Below are positions 5,818 to 11,990 of a stretch of 12,688 nt of DNA, in pieces. Positions within the stretch are counted from its first letter, which is position 1. Every line of letters starts with the position of its first letter. Below the pieces are notes generated by a model. It had not been told where the DNA came from and ran no database searches. It saw only the letters and a program-made list of their open reading frames with translations. Origin of the DNA: Candidatus Kerfeldbacteria bacterium (GTDB lineage: Bacteria; Patescibacteriota; Patescibacteriia; SBBC01; CAIJZX01); assembly GCA_016217865.1 (NCBI GenBank), contig JACRFO010000101.1, positions 1 through 12,688 on the forward strand. The letters are read 5' to 3'. The translations under genes and the position numbers were made by a program.

Positions 5818-6780
5818 TCAGTTCATTCCCGATAGCTGCTCGCGTACATACTGAATAAACCGAGTAGCTGTCTCTAGCTCACCCAACATGTTACGGTAGG
5901 CCGCCATAATCATCGCGCCTTCAATCAGATAGCCGGTCAGTATCTGTCGGGGAGGTCTTGGAACAAGAGCGGCGGCCGCAGTCAGGTAGGCATCCAGAAG
6001 TGCCGAGTCCCCGAGGACTGCAATGTCGGCCGCCGGGCGGGTAATGTTGACCCACGGGTCGACGGCCAACCAGTGGTCTTTAAATTGGTAGATGTCGAGC
6101 AGTTCGACGCCATCCGTAGTAATCAGAATGTTTCCGGTATGGTTGTCGATCCCCACGTGCATATCACGGGACCGAAATTGTTGAATATATGGATCCTGGG
6201 CCAGTTTTTCGAGAGTCGTCAGAACTTCGGCGAGAAATGTTGGTTCAATATTTGCGCCATCCAAGCTACACCATTCGCGCAGGTCTTGCAGCCGTAGGTG
6301 GTGGAGTTCCGACCATGGCCGTTGGAACGTTTTGATTGATGCTTGTTTGGCTTTCGTGAGCGCCATCAACCGCGTTAGCATAGTGGTAGCCACATCGGCG
6401 ACTTGGTTGGTTGTGACGTGCTCAGTCATCAGCCGATGGTAGAGGCTATCATCCATGCTGATCCGACGCATGACGATCGCGAGATCGCCGGCGTCCGCCG
6501 TCGGGCAAACCTCCCACGTATCTCCCGCCAGACGAAGTCCAACCAGTCGTTGATATATCTCGGGACACATGGCATTATTCCAAGCGAAGTCTTCTCGAAC
6601 AAACGCCTGTCGAAATGCGTCGTTAGTCAAATCTCCCACGAAGCCATTTTCGTGTTTGTACACTTTCCAGACTTCATGCGGGTACATGAAGACATAAGAA
6701 ATGACTGTTTCGATTGTTTGCTGATGTCCGCGCGGTCCACCACTAACCCGATCGTGTCCGAGTGCTTCGAAAATCGTCAT
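5818..6780 (-). CDS. COG2187-like phosphotransferase (APH fold), 320 aa
   Basis: The protein looks like the kinase half of COG2187, aminoglycoside-phosphotransferase-like enzymes usually fused to a P-loop kinase; that second domain is absent. Visible signatures are VWKVYKHE (38-44; likely ATP-binding Lys), VREDFAWNNAMCPEIY (61-76), DLAIVMRRI (99-107), DNHTGNILI (212-220; catalytic Asp212 and metal-binding Asn217) and ELLDIYQF (226-233; DFG-equivalent Asp229). The HGD preceding the catalytic Asp in most APH proteins reads VGID here. Substrate is unknown; COG2187 context elsewhere does not make it a resistance enzyme. Its ATG overlaps the stop of the histidine phosphatase (ATGA), so translation is coupled. 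Confidence 0.8.
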   Translation of the reverse strand: MTIFEALGHDRVSGGPRGHQQTIETVISYVFMYPHEVWKVYKHENGFVGDLTNDAFRQAFVREDFAWNNAMCPEIYQRLVGLRLAGDTWEVCPTADAGDLAIVMRRISMDDSLYHRLMTEHVTTNQVADVATTMLTRLMALTKAKQASIKTFQRPWSELHHLRLQDLREWCSLDGANIEPTFLAEVLTTLEKLAQDPYIQQFRSRDMHVGIDNHTGNILITTDGVELLDIYQFKDHWLAVDPWVNITRPAADIAVLGDSALLDAYLTAAAALVPRPPRQILTGYLIEGAMIMAAYRNMLGELETATRFIQYVREQLSGMN

Positions 6781-7607
6781 TTGGGAATCACGATATCGCG
6801 AGTCTTCCGGTCAAACAAAACTGTTTTGGTTTGCCCACGGAAACTGACTTCCAATTCAATTGGGTCAACGCTTGGGTGCTCCGGATCTTCTGTTGAAAGG
6901 ACGCGAATATCGAGCGGCTCTCCGTGTTTGAGTGTTTGTGCATCATTCTCGAGCAAGCCGAAAACGCGGTTCGCCAATTGTCCGAGTAGTTCGTAATGCG
7001 AGACTCCGATTAGATGGGGCCGTTTCAACTCGGGATGCTTGGCTACGACTTCAAAAGCACGAATAGCGTATTCGATATTCCGGAACAGTCGATGTTCAAC
7101 ATTCGAACGCGGCTCGTAGATTTCGGCATTCTCGAATCGCGGATCAGTCAGGTACGATTTGTCGAGCATTGGGAAAGAGCCGGTCTTCTGGGCCTGTGCC
7201 TCGGCGGCTTGGTTCGCCGCAAGCAATTCTTCAAAAACTTGTCGCGCTTGTTCGGGATCGTGCTGAATCATTGGGTTGAGACTCGGGCGCACACGAACTT
7301 CATCATCGTGACCAATACCGGACTTGATGATATCGGCCGTCCCAGCTGCTCGAACCGCTTCAGATCGAAACATTGCGACCGCTTCATTATCGGGGTTTAG
7401 ACTAGCCGCAATCTGCTCAGCACTGCGCCGAATCGTTTCTTGACCCTCGGTTGTCAGGTCAGGATACTGTTCAGTGTATTTGGTTTGGCCGTGGCGGAGC
7501 AAGGTAATACGCCCGAGTTCATGTCGGGTGAGTTGCTCACGTGTTTCGCTTGCATGATCCGGAATTTCCTCCAGTACCTCCGGTGGCCTGATTTCTCCTT
7601 CAGTCAT
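6777..7607 (-). CDS. Histidine phosphatase superfamily protein, 276 aa
   Basis: The catalytic RHG motif is LLRHGQT (36-42; nucleophile His39), with SEAVRAAGTAD (82-92; phosphate-binding Arg86) and the second His in GVSHYELL (201-208; His204). This is the phosphoglycerate-mutase-like branch, which dephosphorylates small molecules or proteins. Residues 1-30 form an acidic, probably disordered or helical extension before the core. The C-terminal 45 residues (DPIELEVSFRGQTKTVLFDR) form a small beta unit not needed for the fold. It is the first gene of the operon with the COG2187-like kinase. AGGA lies 9 bases before ATG 7607, and the start codon sits in the palindrome AGTCATATGACT. Confidence 0.88.
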   Translation of the reverse strand: MTEGEIRPPEVLEEIPDHASETREQLTRHELGRITLLRHGQTKYTEQYPDLTTEGQETIRRSAEQIAASLNPDNEAVAMFRSEAVRAAGTADIIKSGIGHDDEVRVRPSLNPMIQHDPEQARQVFEELLAANQAAEAQAQKTGSFPMLDKSYLTDPRFENAEIYEPRSNVEHRLFRNIEYAIRAFEVVAKHPELKRPHLIGVSHYELLGQLANRVFGLLENDAQTLKHGEPLDIRVLSTEDPEHPSVDPIELEVSFRGQTKTVLFDRKTRDIVIPK

Positions 7608-7634
7608 ATGACTCTATCCTGACATGAACCAGTA

Positions 7635-7650
7635 GTGACTGACAAGTCAC
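7635..7650. repeat. Short inverted repeat upstream of the phosphatase gene
   Basis: GTGACT (7635-7640) and AGTCAC (7645-7650) flank a 4-base loop, 28 bases before ATG 7607. It is a possible operator or leader hairpin. TTGTCA overlaps it on the minus strand, but no well-spaced -10 was found. Confidence 0.3.
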
Positions 7651-7662
7651 GTGGCTGGCCAA

Positions 7663-7686
7663 GCCGGGTATCTCATGATACTCGGC
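7663..7686. terminator. Hairpin between two operons, weak terminator candidate
   Basis: GCCGGGTATC (7663-7672) pairs with GATACTCGGC (7677-7686) over 10 positions, one of them a G-T wobble, with a TCAT loop. It lies 15 bases past the stop of the membrane protein ending at 7701, where a terminator would be expected, but no T-run follows on either strand. Confidence 0.45.
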
Positions 7687-7700
7687 CGTGGTCTCAATGA

Positions 7701-8048
7701 TTAAAGTAGCTTACTTCCCGAGTCTTTCCGAATGGCATTCCGTCCTCTATTGAGAAACAAGCGTAGACCCACAAGGATAATAAATACCGGCCAGATGTAT
7801 TCCCAAGGAGTGTGCTCCTCAAACATCGGCCACTGCTGGTTTTCCACGAAATCAGTTAAACCAACAATGATGATGATTGCCGCCCACGGCCAAGCCGACC
7901 GTTTCCAGATCAGCAGCGCAACCCCGATAGCCACGATGAGCCCAGAGCCAATTGTGTCTTTCGTGGCTTGGTCAGTAATAATCCCGCTGGACTGCAGCAA
8001 CACGGACACTCCCAAGAGGATGATGAGCGCTCCGATAAAGTAACGCAT
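7701..8048 (-). CDS. Four-helix membrane protein, LiaI/DUF5668-like, 115 aa
   Basis: Four hydrophobic segments alternate with short loops: YFIGALIILLGVSVLL, IGSGLIVAIGVALLIW, WPWAAIIIIVGL and YIWPVFIILVGLRLFL. Repeated W-P-[AVL]-[FL]-I-I-[IL]-x-G units of this kind are typical of the transmembrane part of LiaF/LiaI and DUF5668 proteins, which take part in envelope-stress sensing in Firmicutes; a role here is not shown. ATG 8048 is used because the extension to 8105 would add a polar stretch with no start signal. The C-terminus is basic (NRGRNAIRKDSGSK). Confidence 0.7.
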   Translation of the reverse strand: MRYFIGALIILLGVSVLLQSSGIITDQATKDTIGSGLIVAIGVALLIWKRSAWPWAAIIIIVGLTDFVENQQWPMFEEHTPWEYIWPVFIILVGLRLFLNRGRNAIRKDSGSKLL

Positions 8049-8120
8049 AGGGGTTGTGGATGAGTAACAAGACGTGTGACGTACTGCACTGGACCACACC
8101 TCCACCTACTACCACCGGCG

Positions 8121-8726
8121 CTAGACCGGGACGGCTGGCTGATTCAGCTTGCGGTAGACGACCACCATCGCCAACCAAGTCACCGGCAAGGCGACGAAGA
8201 CGCCGACCCCGAGACAGATGACACCGAGGATGATGATCCCAAGAAGCGTCAGGTCGAACATCAATAGCGACATCTTGATCCCCTGGGTCAGCCGCGTACT
8301 CTCTGTCATAGCCGCGCCGATCCCAAGGTTCTTGTCGATGATGAGTGGGATGACGAACTGGAAGCGGAGAGCGAAGTAAATACCCGGGATTATGAAGAGG
8401 ATCGTGCCAGCCCCAACAATCAAACCGACCAATATCGTTCCGCCGAGGACGCGCCAGAAGTACTTCAGTTGCGTAAAGAGGTCAGTGAACGGGAGTTTCT
8501 TCCCGGCCTGGTAACTCAACATCAAAACCATGTATCCGGCCGTCATCCAGGCCGACAGGAAAATGCCGAGGAAATCCCAGCTGTTCGGGTTCTGGTCCGG
8601 TCGGCTCATCAGACCGCTGATGATCTGCGAGACTGCTGCGATCCCGACGAGGTACCAAAAGTCTTTCTTGACGGCGTTCCAGCCGTAGGAAATTGCTGAA
8701 CTGCTGTCGATCGTCGGAGTAGCCAT
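8121..8726 (-). CDS. Polytopic membrane protein, DUF975-like, 201 aa
   Basis: The protein has about five hydrophobic segments. Its centre carries a signature common to DUF975/YciC-type membrane proteins: FIIPGIYFALRFQFVIPLII (about 110-129), then ESTRLTQG (residues 142-149), the 'RF..P..I.D....A...S..LT.G' pattern. Function is unknown. ATG 8726 is chosen from family-like N-terminus ATPTIDSSSAISYGWN; the longer frame to 8804 would overlap the next gene by 53 bases. TATCAT lies 13 bases before the ATG, so this gene may also have a very short leader. No SD. Confidence 0.72.
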   Translation of the reverse strand: MATPTIDSSSAISYGWNAVKKDFWYLVGIAAVSQIISGLMSRPDQNPNSWDFLGIFLSAWMTAGYMVLMLSYQAGKKLPFTDLFTQLKYFWRVLGGTILVGLIVGAGTILFIIPGIYFALRFQFVIPLIIDKNLGIGAAMTESTRLTQGIKMSLLMFDLTLLGIIILGVICLGVGVFVALPVTWLAMVVVYRKLNQPAVPV

Positions 8727-8751
8727 ACGTGTATGAAAAATGATAGTGAAG

Positions 8752-8925
8752 TTAGATGTTGAGGTAGCGTAAGAGGTGATAGACAAGCATCGCCGGCCAA
8801 ACAATCGCTTTCAGGATACCAAGGATGCCGCCCCAGAATGATGTCGCGTGCTGAATGAAATAGATGAGCGCGCCGATGAAAGCCAAGCCGTACACTCCCC
8901 CGCCAACTGCTCCATTGTTTTTCAT
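8752..8925 (-). CDS. Small conserved membrane protein, 57 aa
   Basis: After MKNNGAVGGG come VYGLAFIGALIYFIQHATSF (about 11-30) and GILGILKAIVWPAMLVYHLL (34-53), two helices joined by a tight turn. From memory, short proteins of this layout (VYGLxFIGAxxYxIQHA... LKAIVWPAxLVY) recur in Patescibacteria and some Gram-positive genomes, always without function. ATG 8925 is used over the opening at 8955 because AAAGGG lies 8-13 bases upstream. It is the outermost gene of the 8925-to-7701 membrane cluster, transcribed away from the collagen-like gene. Confidence 0.75.
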   Translation of the reverse strand: MKNNGAVGGGVYGLAFIGALIYFIQHATSFWGGILGILKAIVWPAMLVYHLLRYLNI

Positions 8926-8976
8926 GGCTGTTACCCTTTCGTTAGTGATTGCCAAGGACGATGTGATGAGATTGGA

Positions 8977-8988
8977 TGATGTACATCA
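8977..8988. promoter_or_regulatory. Perfect 12-base palindrome, operator candidate
   Basis: TGATGTACATCA is a perfect 12-base palindrome, 51 bases upstream of ATG 8925 in the divergent intergenic region. GTGATG (8963-8968) repeats as the inverted arm CATCAC (8984-8989), so two overlapping inverted repeats are possible. A second, shorter palindrome (ATGGCGCCAT) is at 9026-9035. Confidence 0.4.
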
Positions 8989-9071
8989 CGACCGGTAGTG
9001 GGAAGCGGAAAAAGCGATGGCGGTGATGGCGCCATAGCGCTTGGCGTTGTTCAGACATTGAATGACAGCTC

Positions 9072-9134
9072 CGGACATACCGTTTCAGGCAATGTCCGTA
9101 GTGTACGCCACTGCGGCGTTTCTGACAATGCCTG
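9072..9134 (+). ncRNA. Candidate structured leader with alternative stems
   Basis: P1 pairs CAGGCAATGTC (9086-9096) with GACAATGCCTG (9124-9134), 10 of 11 positions, one A-A mismatch. Inside it P2 pairs CGTAGTG (9097-9103) with CACTGCG (9109-9115), one wobble. A competing stem pairs CGGACAT (9072-9078) with ATGTCCG (9092-9098), 7 of 7, and uses the same bases as the 5' arm of P1 and the start of P2. Mutually exclusive stems are the design of riboswitch-like switches. No known class is recognised, and it is not shown that this stretch is transcribed. Confidence 0.35.
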
Positions 9135-9186
9135 GAAAGAATCTGTACCCTCCCCCGTCATATACAAGACAAACCCCCAACTTGAG

Positions 9187-9199
9187 AAAGGAGGTGATC
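9187..9199 (+). promoter_or_regulatory. Full-length Shine-Dalgarno site in a hairpin loop
   Basis: AAAGGAGGTGATC is complementary to the whole 3' tail of typical bacterial 16S rRNA (GATCACCTCCTTT). With the two preceding bases the match reaches 15. TGAGA (9183-9187) and TCTCA (9198-9202) can form a 5-bp stem that places the core in the loop. The nearest start is GTG 9206 (11 bases after GGAGG), not the start of the collagen-like gene, which lies 27-39 bases away. Confidence 0.7.
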
Positions 9200-9205
9200 T
9201 CACGA

Positions 9206-9241
9206 GTGGGTTTATTGGCTAGTGAAAACATCTATGCGTAA
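9206..9241 (+). CDS. Leader peptide candidate, 11 aa
   Basis: GTG 9206 behind the full-length SD opens an 11-codon frame, MGLLASENIYA, ending in TAA at 9239-9241. The stop lies just past the collagen-like gene's ATG (9234-9236) in the arrangement ATGCGTAA, a classic geometry for translational coupling: ribosomes that finish the leader can restart on the main frame. No run of one amino acid is present, so attenuation by charged-tRNA supply is not indicated. Confidence 0.4.
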   Translation: MGLLASENIYA

Positions 9242-9698
9242 ATCGCTCCTCATAATTGGCGCTCTCGCGCTGGCCTCATTGACATGGGCAAGTACTGCCT
9301 TCGCAAATAGCCCATCGGGCCAGGGCCACAACCCGTTCGATGCAATCTGGAAAGCCATCGACGGACTGCAGGAAGACATCGCCGCGATTCCGGCTGGTCC
9401 GCCCGGCCCGCAGGGTATCCAGGGGCCACCTGGTCCAGCGGTTGATAAGGGCATGACGTACCTAGTCACGACTGACGCCGCCGTCAGTGCCGGGACGACG
9501 GCTACGGCAATCGCCATGTGTACCGACGCTAATGACGTCCTGTTGAGCGGTGGGTTCCAAGCCTCGGCTGGACTAACCGTCGGTAGTAGTCAACCACACT
9601 TGATCCTTGCCAACCAAGCATGGTCAGCCAGTGCGACGAACAACACCGCAGTGTCCGGAACACTATCGGCCCGGGCCTTCTGCTTGAGCATCCCGTAG
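9234..9698 (+). CDS. Secreted collagen-like protein, 154 aa
   Basis: A signal peptide (MRKSLLIIGALALASL, cleavage near AFA-NS, residue 25) is followed by a short helix (FDAIWKAIDGLQEDIAAI, 35-52), five Gly-X-Y triplets (GPPGPQGIQGPPGPA, 55-69) and a beta-rich C-terminal domain. That domain has the pattern of the tail of many actinobacterial collagen-like or surface proteins: one Cys in AMCTDANDVLLSGGF, W-containing ANQAWSASATNNT, and a last Cys in ARAFCLSIP. The two Cys could form a disulfide. A trimeric stalk is likely by analogy, though five triplets are few. An in-frame GTG at 9222 is the alternative start. It is the first gene of the plus-strand pair. Confidence 0.8.
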   Translation: MRKSLLIIGALALASLTWASTAFANSPSGQGHNPFDAIWKAIDGLQEDIAAIPAGPPGPQGIQGPPGPAVDKGMTYLVTTDAAVSAGTTATAIAMCTDANDVLLSGGFQASAGLTVGSSQPHLILANQAWSASATNNTAVSGTLSARAFCLSIP

Positions 9699-9755
9699 TC
9701 CGGTAGACGACAACCAGGACACTACTGCTGGTGCTTGACCTCCCTTGACGGACCG

Positions 9756-9784
9756 TTGCGGTCGTGGTGCCTATTGCGTATCAT
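9756..9784 (+). promoter_or_regulatory. Promoter for a leaderless M23 message
   Basis: TTGCGG (9756-9761), a 17-base spacer and TATCAT (9779-9784). Counting 7 bases from the last base of the -10 puts transcription start at 9791, exactly the A of the ATG. The -35 is moderate. A small GACCG/CGGTC hairpin (9751-9763) overlaps the -35. Confidence 0.5.
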
Positions 9785-9790
9785 GTCACC

Positions 9791-10489
9791 ATGAGCCCGA
9801 AGTCCATTCTCTTCTTCCTCATCTTCCTCGCCACCGGCGTCATTCTGATTAGTAAGTTCACGTTCGAAACCCCGCTGGTGAATGGACCGATCACGGTCGG
9901 CAACACCTACCCGGCAAACACCAACGTCAATACGGCAGCCGCGAATGCCAATACTACGGTCACACCGCCCGCGCAGCCAAGCGTGGTCTTACCGTTAGCG
10001 GATTTCTACTCCCGCATCACGAAGAAACCGTTCGGCATCTACATCACCCCACAGCAATCACCCGTTCAACCGGAGCGGTTCACTGGTTACCACACTGGTG
10101 CCGACGCGGAAGCGACACCAGCCGAAGCGGCGGTTGATGTGCCGGTACTAGCCGTGGCGGCCGGAACGATAGTCTTTGCCGGCCACGTCAACGGCTACGG
10201 CGGAGTGATGGTTATCCGTCACACTGTCAACAAGGAAACGTTCACCGCACTGTACGGCCATGTGCGGATCGCCTCATTCACGAAGGGAAAAGGTGAAACG
10301 GTCAAAGCTGGCGAACACCTCGCCCTCCTGGGGACCGGTGGCAGCAGCGAGACAGATGGTGAACGCAAACACCTCCACCTCGGCTTCGTAAAGGGAACGA
10401 CCGTCAACTACAAAGGATACGTTTCGACGCGGAGCGCGCTCTCCGCTTGGCTCGATCCTGTCGCCTGGTTGAAAACACAAGGCGTCTAA
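9791..10489 (+). CDS. M23 (LytM-type) peptidase, 232 aa
   Basis: One N-terminal membrane helix (residues 5-21) anchors the protein; an N/T/P-rich linker (about 40-66) leads to the catalytic domain. All zinc and catalytic residues of an M23 metalloendopeptidase are present: HTGAD (His101, Asp105), YGHV (His157) and HLH (His194, His196). These enzymes cut peptide cross-links of peptidoglycan outside the membrane. ATG 9791 is preferred to the tandem GTG codons at 9764 because of the promoter at 9756-9784 and the fitting signal segment. It follows the collagen-like gene by 92 bases. Its stop TAA overlaps the stop of the convergent DUF2079 gene by 4 bases. Confidence 0.93.
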   Translation: MSPKSILFFLIFLATGVILISKFTFETPLVNGPITVGNTYPANTNVNTAAANANTTVTPPAQPSVVLPLADFYSRITKKPFGIYITPQQSPVQPERFTGYHTGADAEATPAEAAVDVPVLAVAAGTIVFAGHVNGYGGVMVIRHTVNKETFTALYGHVRIASFTKGKGETVKAGEHLALLGTGGSSETDGERKHLHLGFVKGTTVNYKGYVSTRSALSAWLDPVAWLKTQGV

Positions 10490-11934
10490 GCAGCAACGCG
10501 GCGAAAGTACCAAAACGCGTCGTGATGGTGAATCACCTTCCAGCGCGGATCGGCAGCCAACGTTTTGATCTCATCGAGCAACTGGGCGGTTGTAATCACA
10601 TCATACGGGCCGCCGGCGAGGATCACCACTGCATCGGCTTGTTCAAGATTATTCGGAAAACTCCAGATGAGTTCGCGACGGGAAAATTGCGGCGCCAGGT
10701 TGTTCGTTGTGGCGACCCGGTCCGCCGGGAGAAGTTGACGTTGTACAAGTGCGACGTCCTGGCGATACGGTGACGGGATGAAGACGCGAATGGCGTCGCC
10801 ATGGTGGCGTGTCCCAGGCAGCGGACTCCAGATCCACACTCCGGCGAGAAAGCATCCGATCAGGCCGATGTCGAGCGCCCGGCGGAGCTGCACCTGTGTC
10901 CAGCGTCCATGGTGCGTCGCTAGCCAAGCGCGCAACGTACTCCACCCGTCAACAGTAGCAATGAAGATGAAGGGAACAATGGCTGCCATGTACTGGAAGA
11001 AAATGGTCTGTTGATTCGGATTGCTGCTCAAGAGGTTGATAGCAAACTCTGGCCCAGCGACGAGCAGAACGGGCCAGCCGAGCAACGGCAGTAGCGCCAA
11101 CGGGCTGAACAACGCCCGGAGGAGACTGAACGTGCCACCGTCAACGACGTCGCCCAGAACTCGCAACGGTTGGGTGATCATGTGTTTCAAGATGGCGGTG
11201 TAGGAGTCACCGAAATCACTGAAGTAGCCCAGGGCAAAGTGGCCGGGCGCCTGCCGAGCCTGCGGAATGGCCCACCCGACCATCAAGATCGACCAGCCTA
11301 AACCGACGACGAGACTAGCCAGCGCCGCTACCCGGTACCCGCGCCGCCACACCCAGTACAGTCCCATCGCCGCCACGACTAACCCCACCTCTTCCTTCCC
11401 AAGGATCGCCAGTGCGGCGGTCACACCGTACAACCACCAGCGTTTCTGTTTCATCGCCCACCACGCCCACAGCAAGAGCGGCATGGCGAGGATCACAGCA
11501 TGGACATCGAAGATCAGCGCCCACTGGAGCGTCGGGTAGAGCAAGTACGCAATCGCCACGCCGGCCCCGCGCCAATCGCCGAGCCGTGACCGCGCCAACC
11601 AGTACAACGGGATCGCGCCGCTAGCCACGAAAACCACTTGCAGGACGATGGGAACGCGCGGGTCTGGCCAGAGCGCGTAGAACGGCAAGTACCCCAGCAG
11701 CAGGAAATCAGCGTGAACCGCCGTGCGGAGGTGAACCTCACCACCGTAGACTGGACTGGCCATGCGGAACCAGTTGCCATGCAGACTGTGCCAGAGGACC
11801 TGATCCATGTTGCCCATATCAAATTGGGCGGTGAGGAGGTTGACGTGGCGGAACCAGTTCGTTACCCCGAAAAAGACAATAAAGGCGACTATTGCCGCAA
11901 ACACGAGCCGTGATTGGACAGAAAACGTTGGCAT
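10486..11934 (-). CDS. DUF2079 polytopic membrane protein, 482 aa
   Basis: The protein has many transmembrane helices and the DUF2079 features: FDMGNMDQVLWHSLHG (38-53), HADFLLLGYLPFYALWPDP (74-92) and KEEVGL in a later loop. DUF2079 proteins resemble membrane glycosyltransferases of the GT-C type; acceptor and donor are unknown. Asp39, Asp44 and His74 sit where GT-C enzymes keep acidic residues in the first large loop. The C-terminal 90 residues are a soluble domain. ATG 11934 is preferred to the opening at 12174, because a -10 box lies at 11941-11946 and the longer N-terminus reads as noise and overlaps the reductase gene. No terminator separates it from the convergent M23 gene. Confidence 0.88.
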   Translation of the reverse strand: MPTFSVQSRLVFAAIVAFIVFFGVTNWFRHVNLLTAQFDMGNMDQVLWHSLHGNWFRMASPVYGGEVHLRTAVHADFLLLGYLPFYALWPDPRVPIVLQVVFVASGAIPLYWLARSRLGDWRGAGVAIAYLLYPTLQWALIFDVHAVILAMPLLLWAWWAMKQKRWWLYGVTAALAILGKEEVGLVVAAMGLYWVWRRGYRVAALASLVVGLGWSILMVGWAIPQARQAPGHFALGYFSDFGDSYTAILKHMITQPLRVLGDVVDGGTFSLLRALFSPLALLPLLGWPVLLVAGPEFAINLLSSNPNQQTIFFQYMAAIVPFIFIATVDGWSTLRAWLATHHGRWTQVQLRRALDIGLIGCFLAGVWIWSPLPGTRHHGDAIRVFIPSPYRQDVALVQRQLLPADRVATTNNLAPQFSRRELIWSFPNNLEQADAVVILAGGPYDVITTAQLLDEIKTLAADPRWKVIHHHDAFWYFRRVAA

Positions 11935-11940
11935 CGGTCT

Positions 11941-11968
11941 AGTGTACCCGTTTTCTACCCGAAGTAAA
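11941..11968 (-). promoter_or_regulatory. Promoter for a leaderless DUF2079 message
   Basis: On the minus strand: TTTACT (11968-11963), 16 bases, TACACT (11946-11941). Six bases separate the -10 from ATG 11934, so the predicted first base is the A of the ATG, as at the M23 gene. Confidence 0.45.
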
Positions 11969-11990
11969 TAGCCGGTGCGGGCTGAAGGCG

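Noticed and set aside
5818..6780. Antibiotic-resistance aminoglycoside phosphotransferase
   Set aside because: The match is to the COG2187-like branch; the HGD motif is changed and the operon partner is a phosphatase, so a resistance label is not supported.
9183..9202. Reverse-strand match to the 3' end of 16S rRNA as a rRNA fragment
   Set aside because: Identity stops right outside the 15 bases of the SD complement, so it is an SD site, not a rRNA remnant.
8998..9222. Plus-strand 74-codon frame whose TAG overlaps the GTG at 9222
   Set aside because: It is low-complexity at the start, has no SD, and covers the structured leader and the SD site; it reads as chance.
9739..9763. Terminator after the collagen-like gene
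   Set aside because: Only 5-bp stems (ACCAG/CTGGT; GACCG/CGGTC) and no T-run are present.
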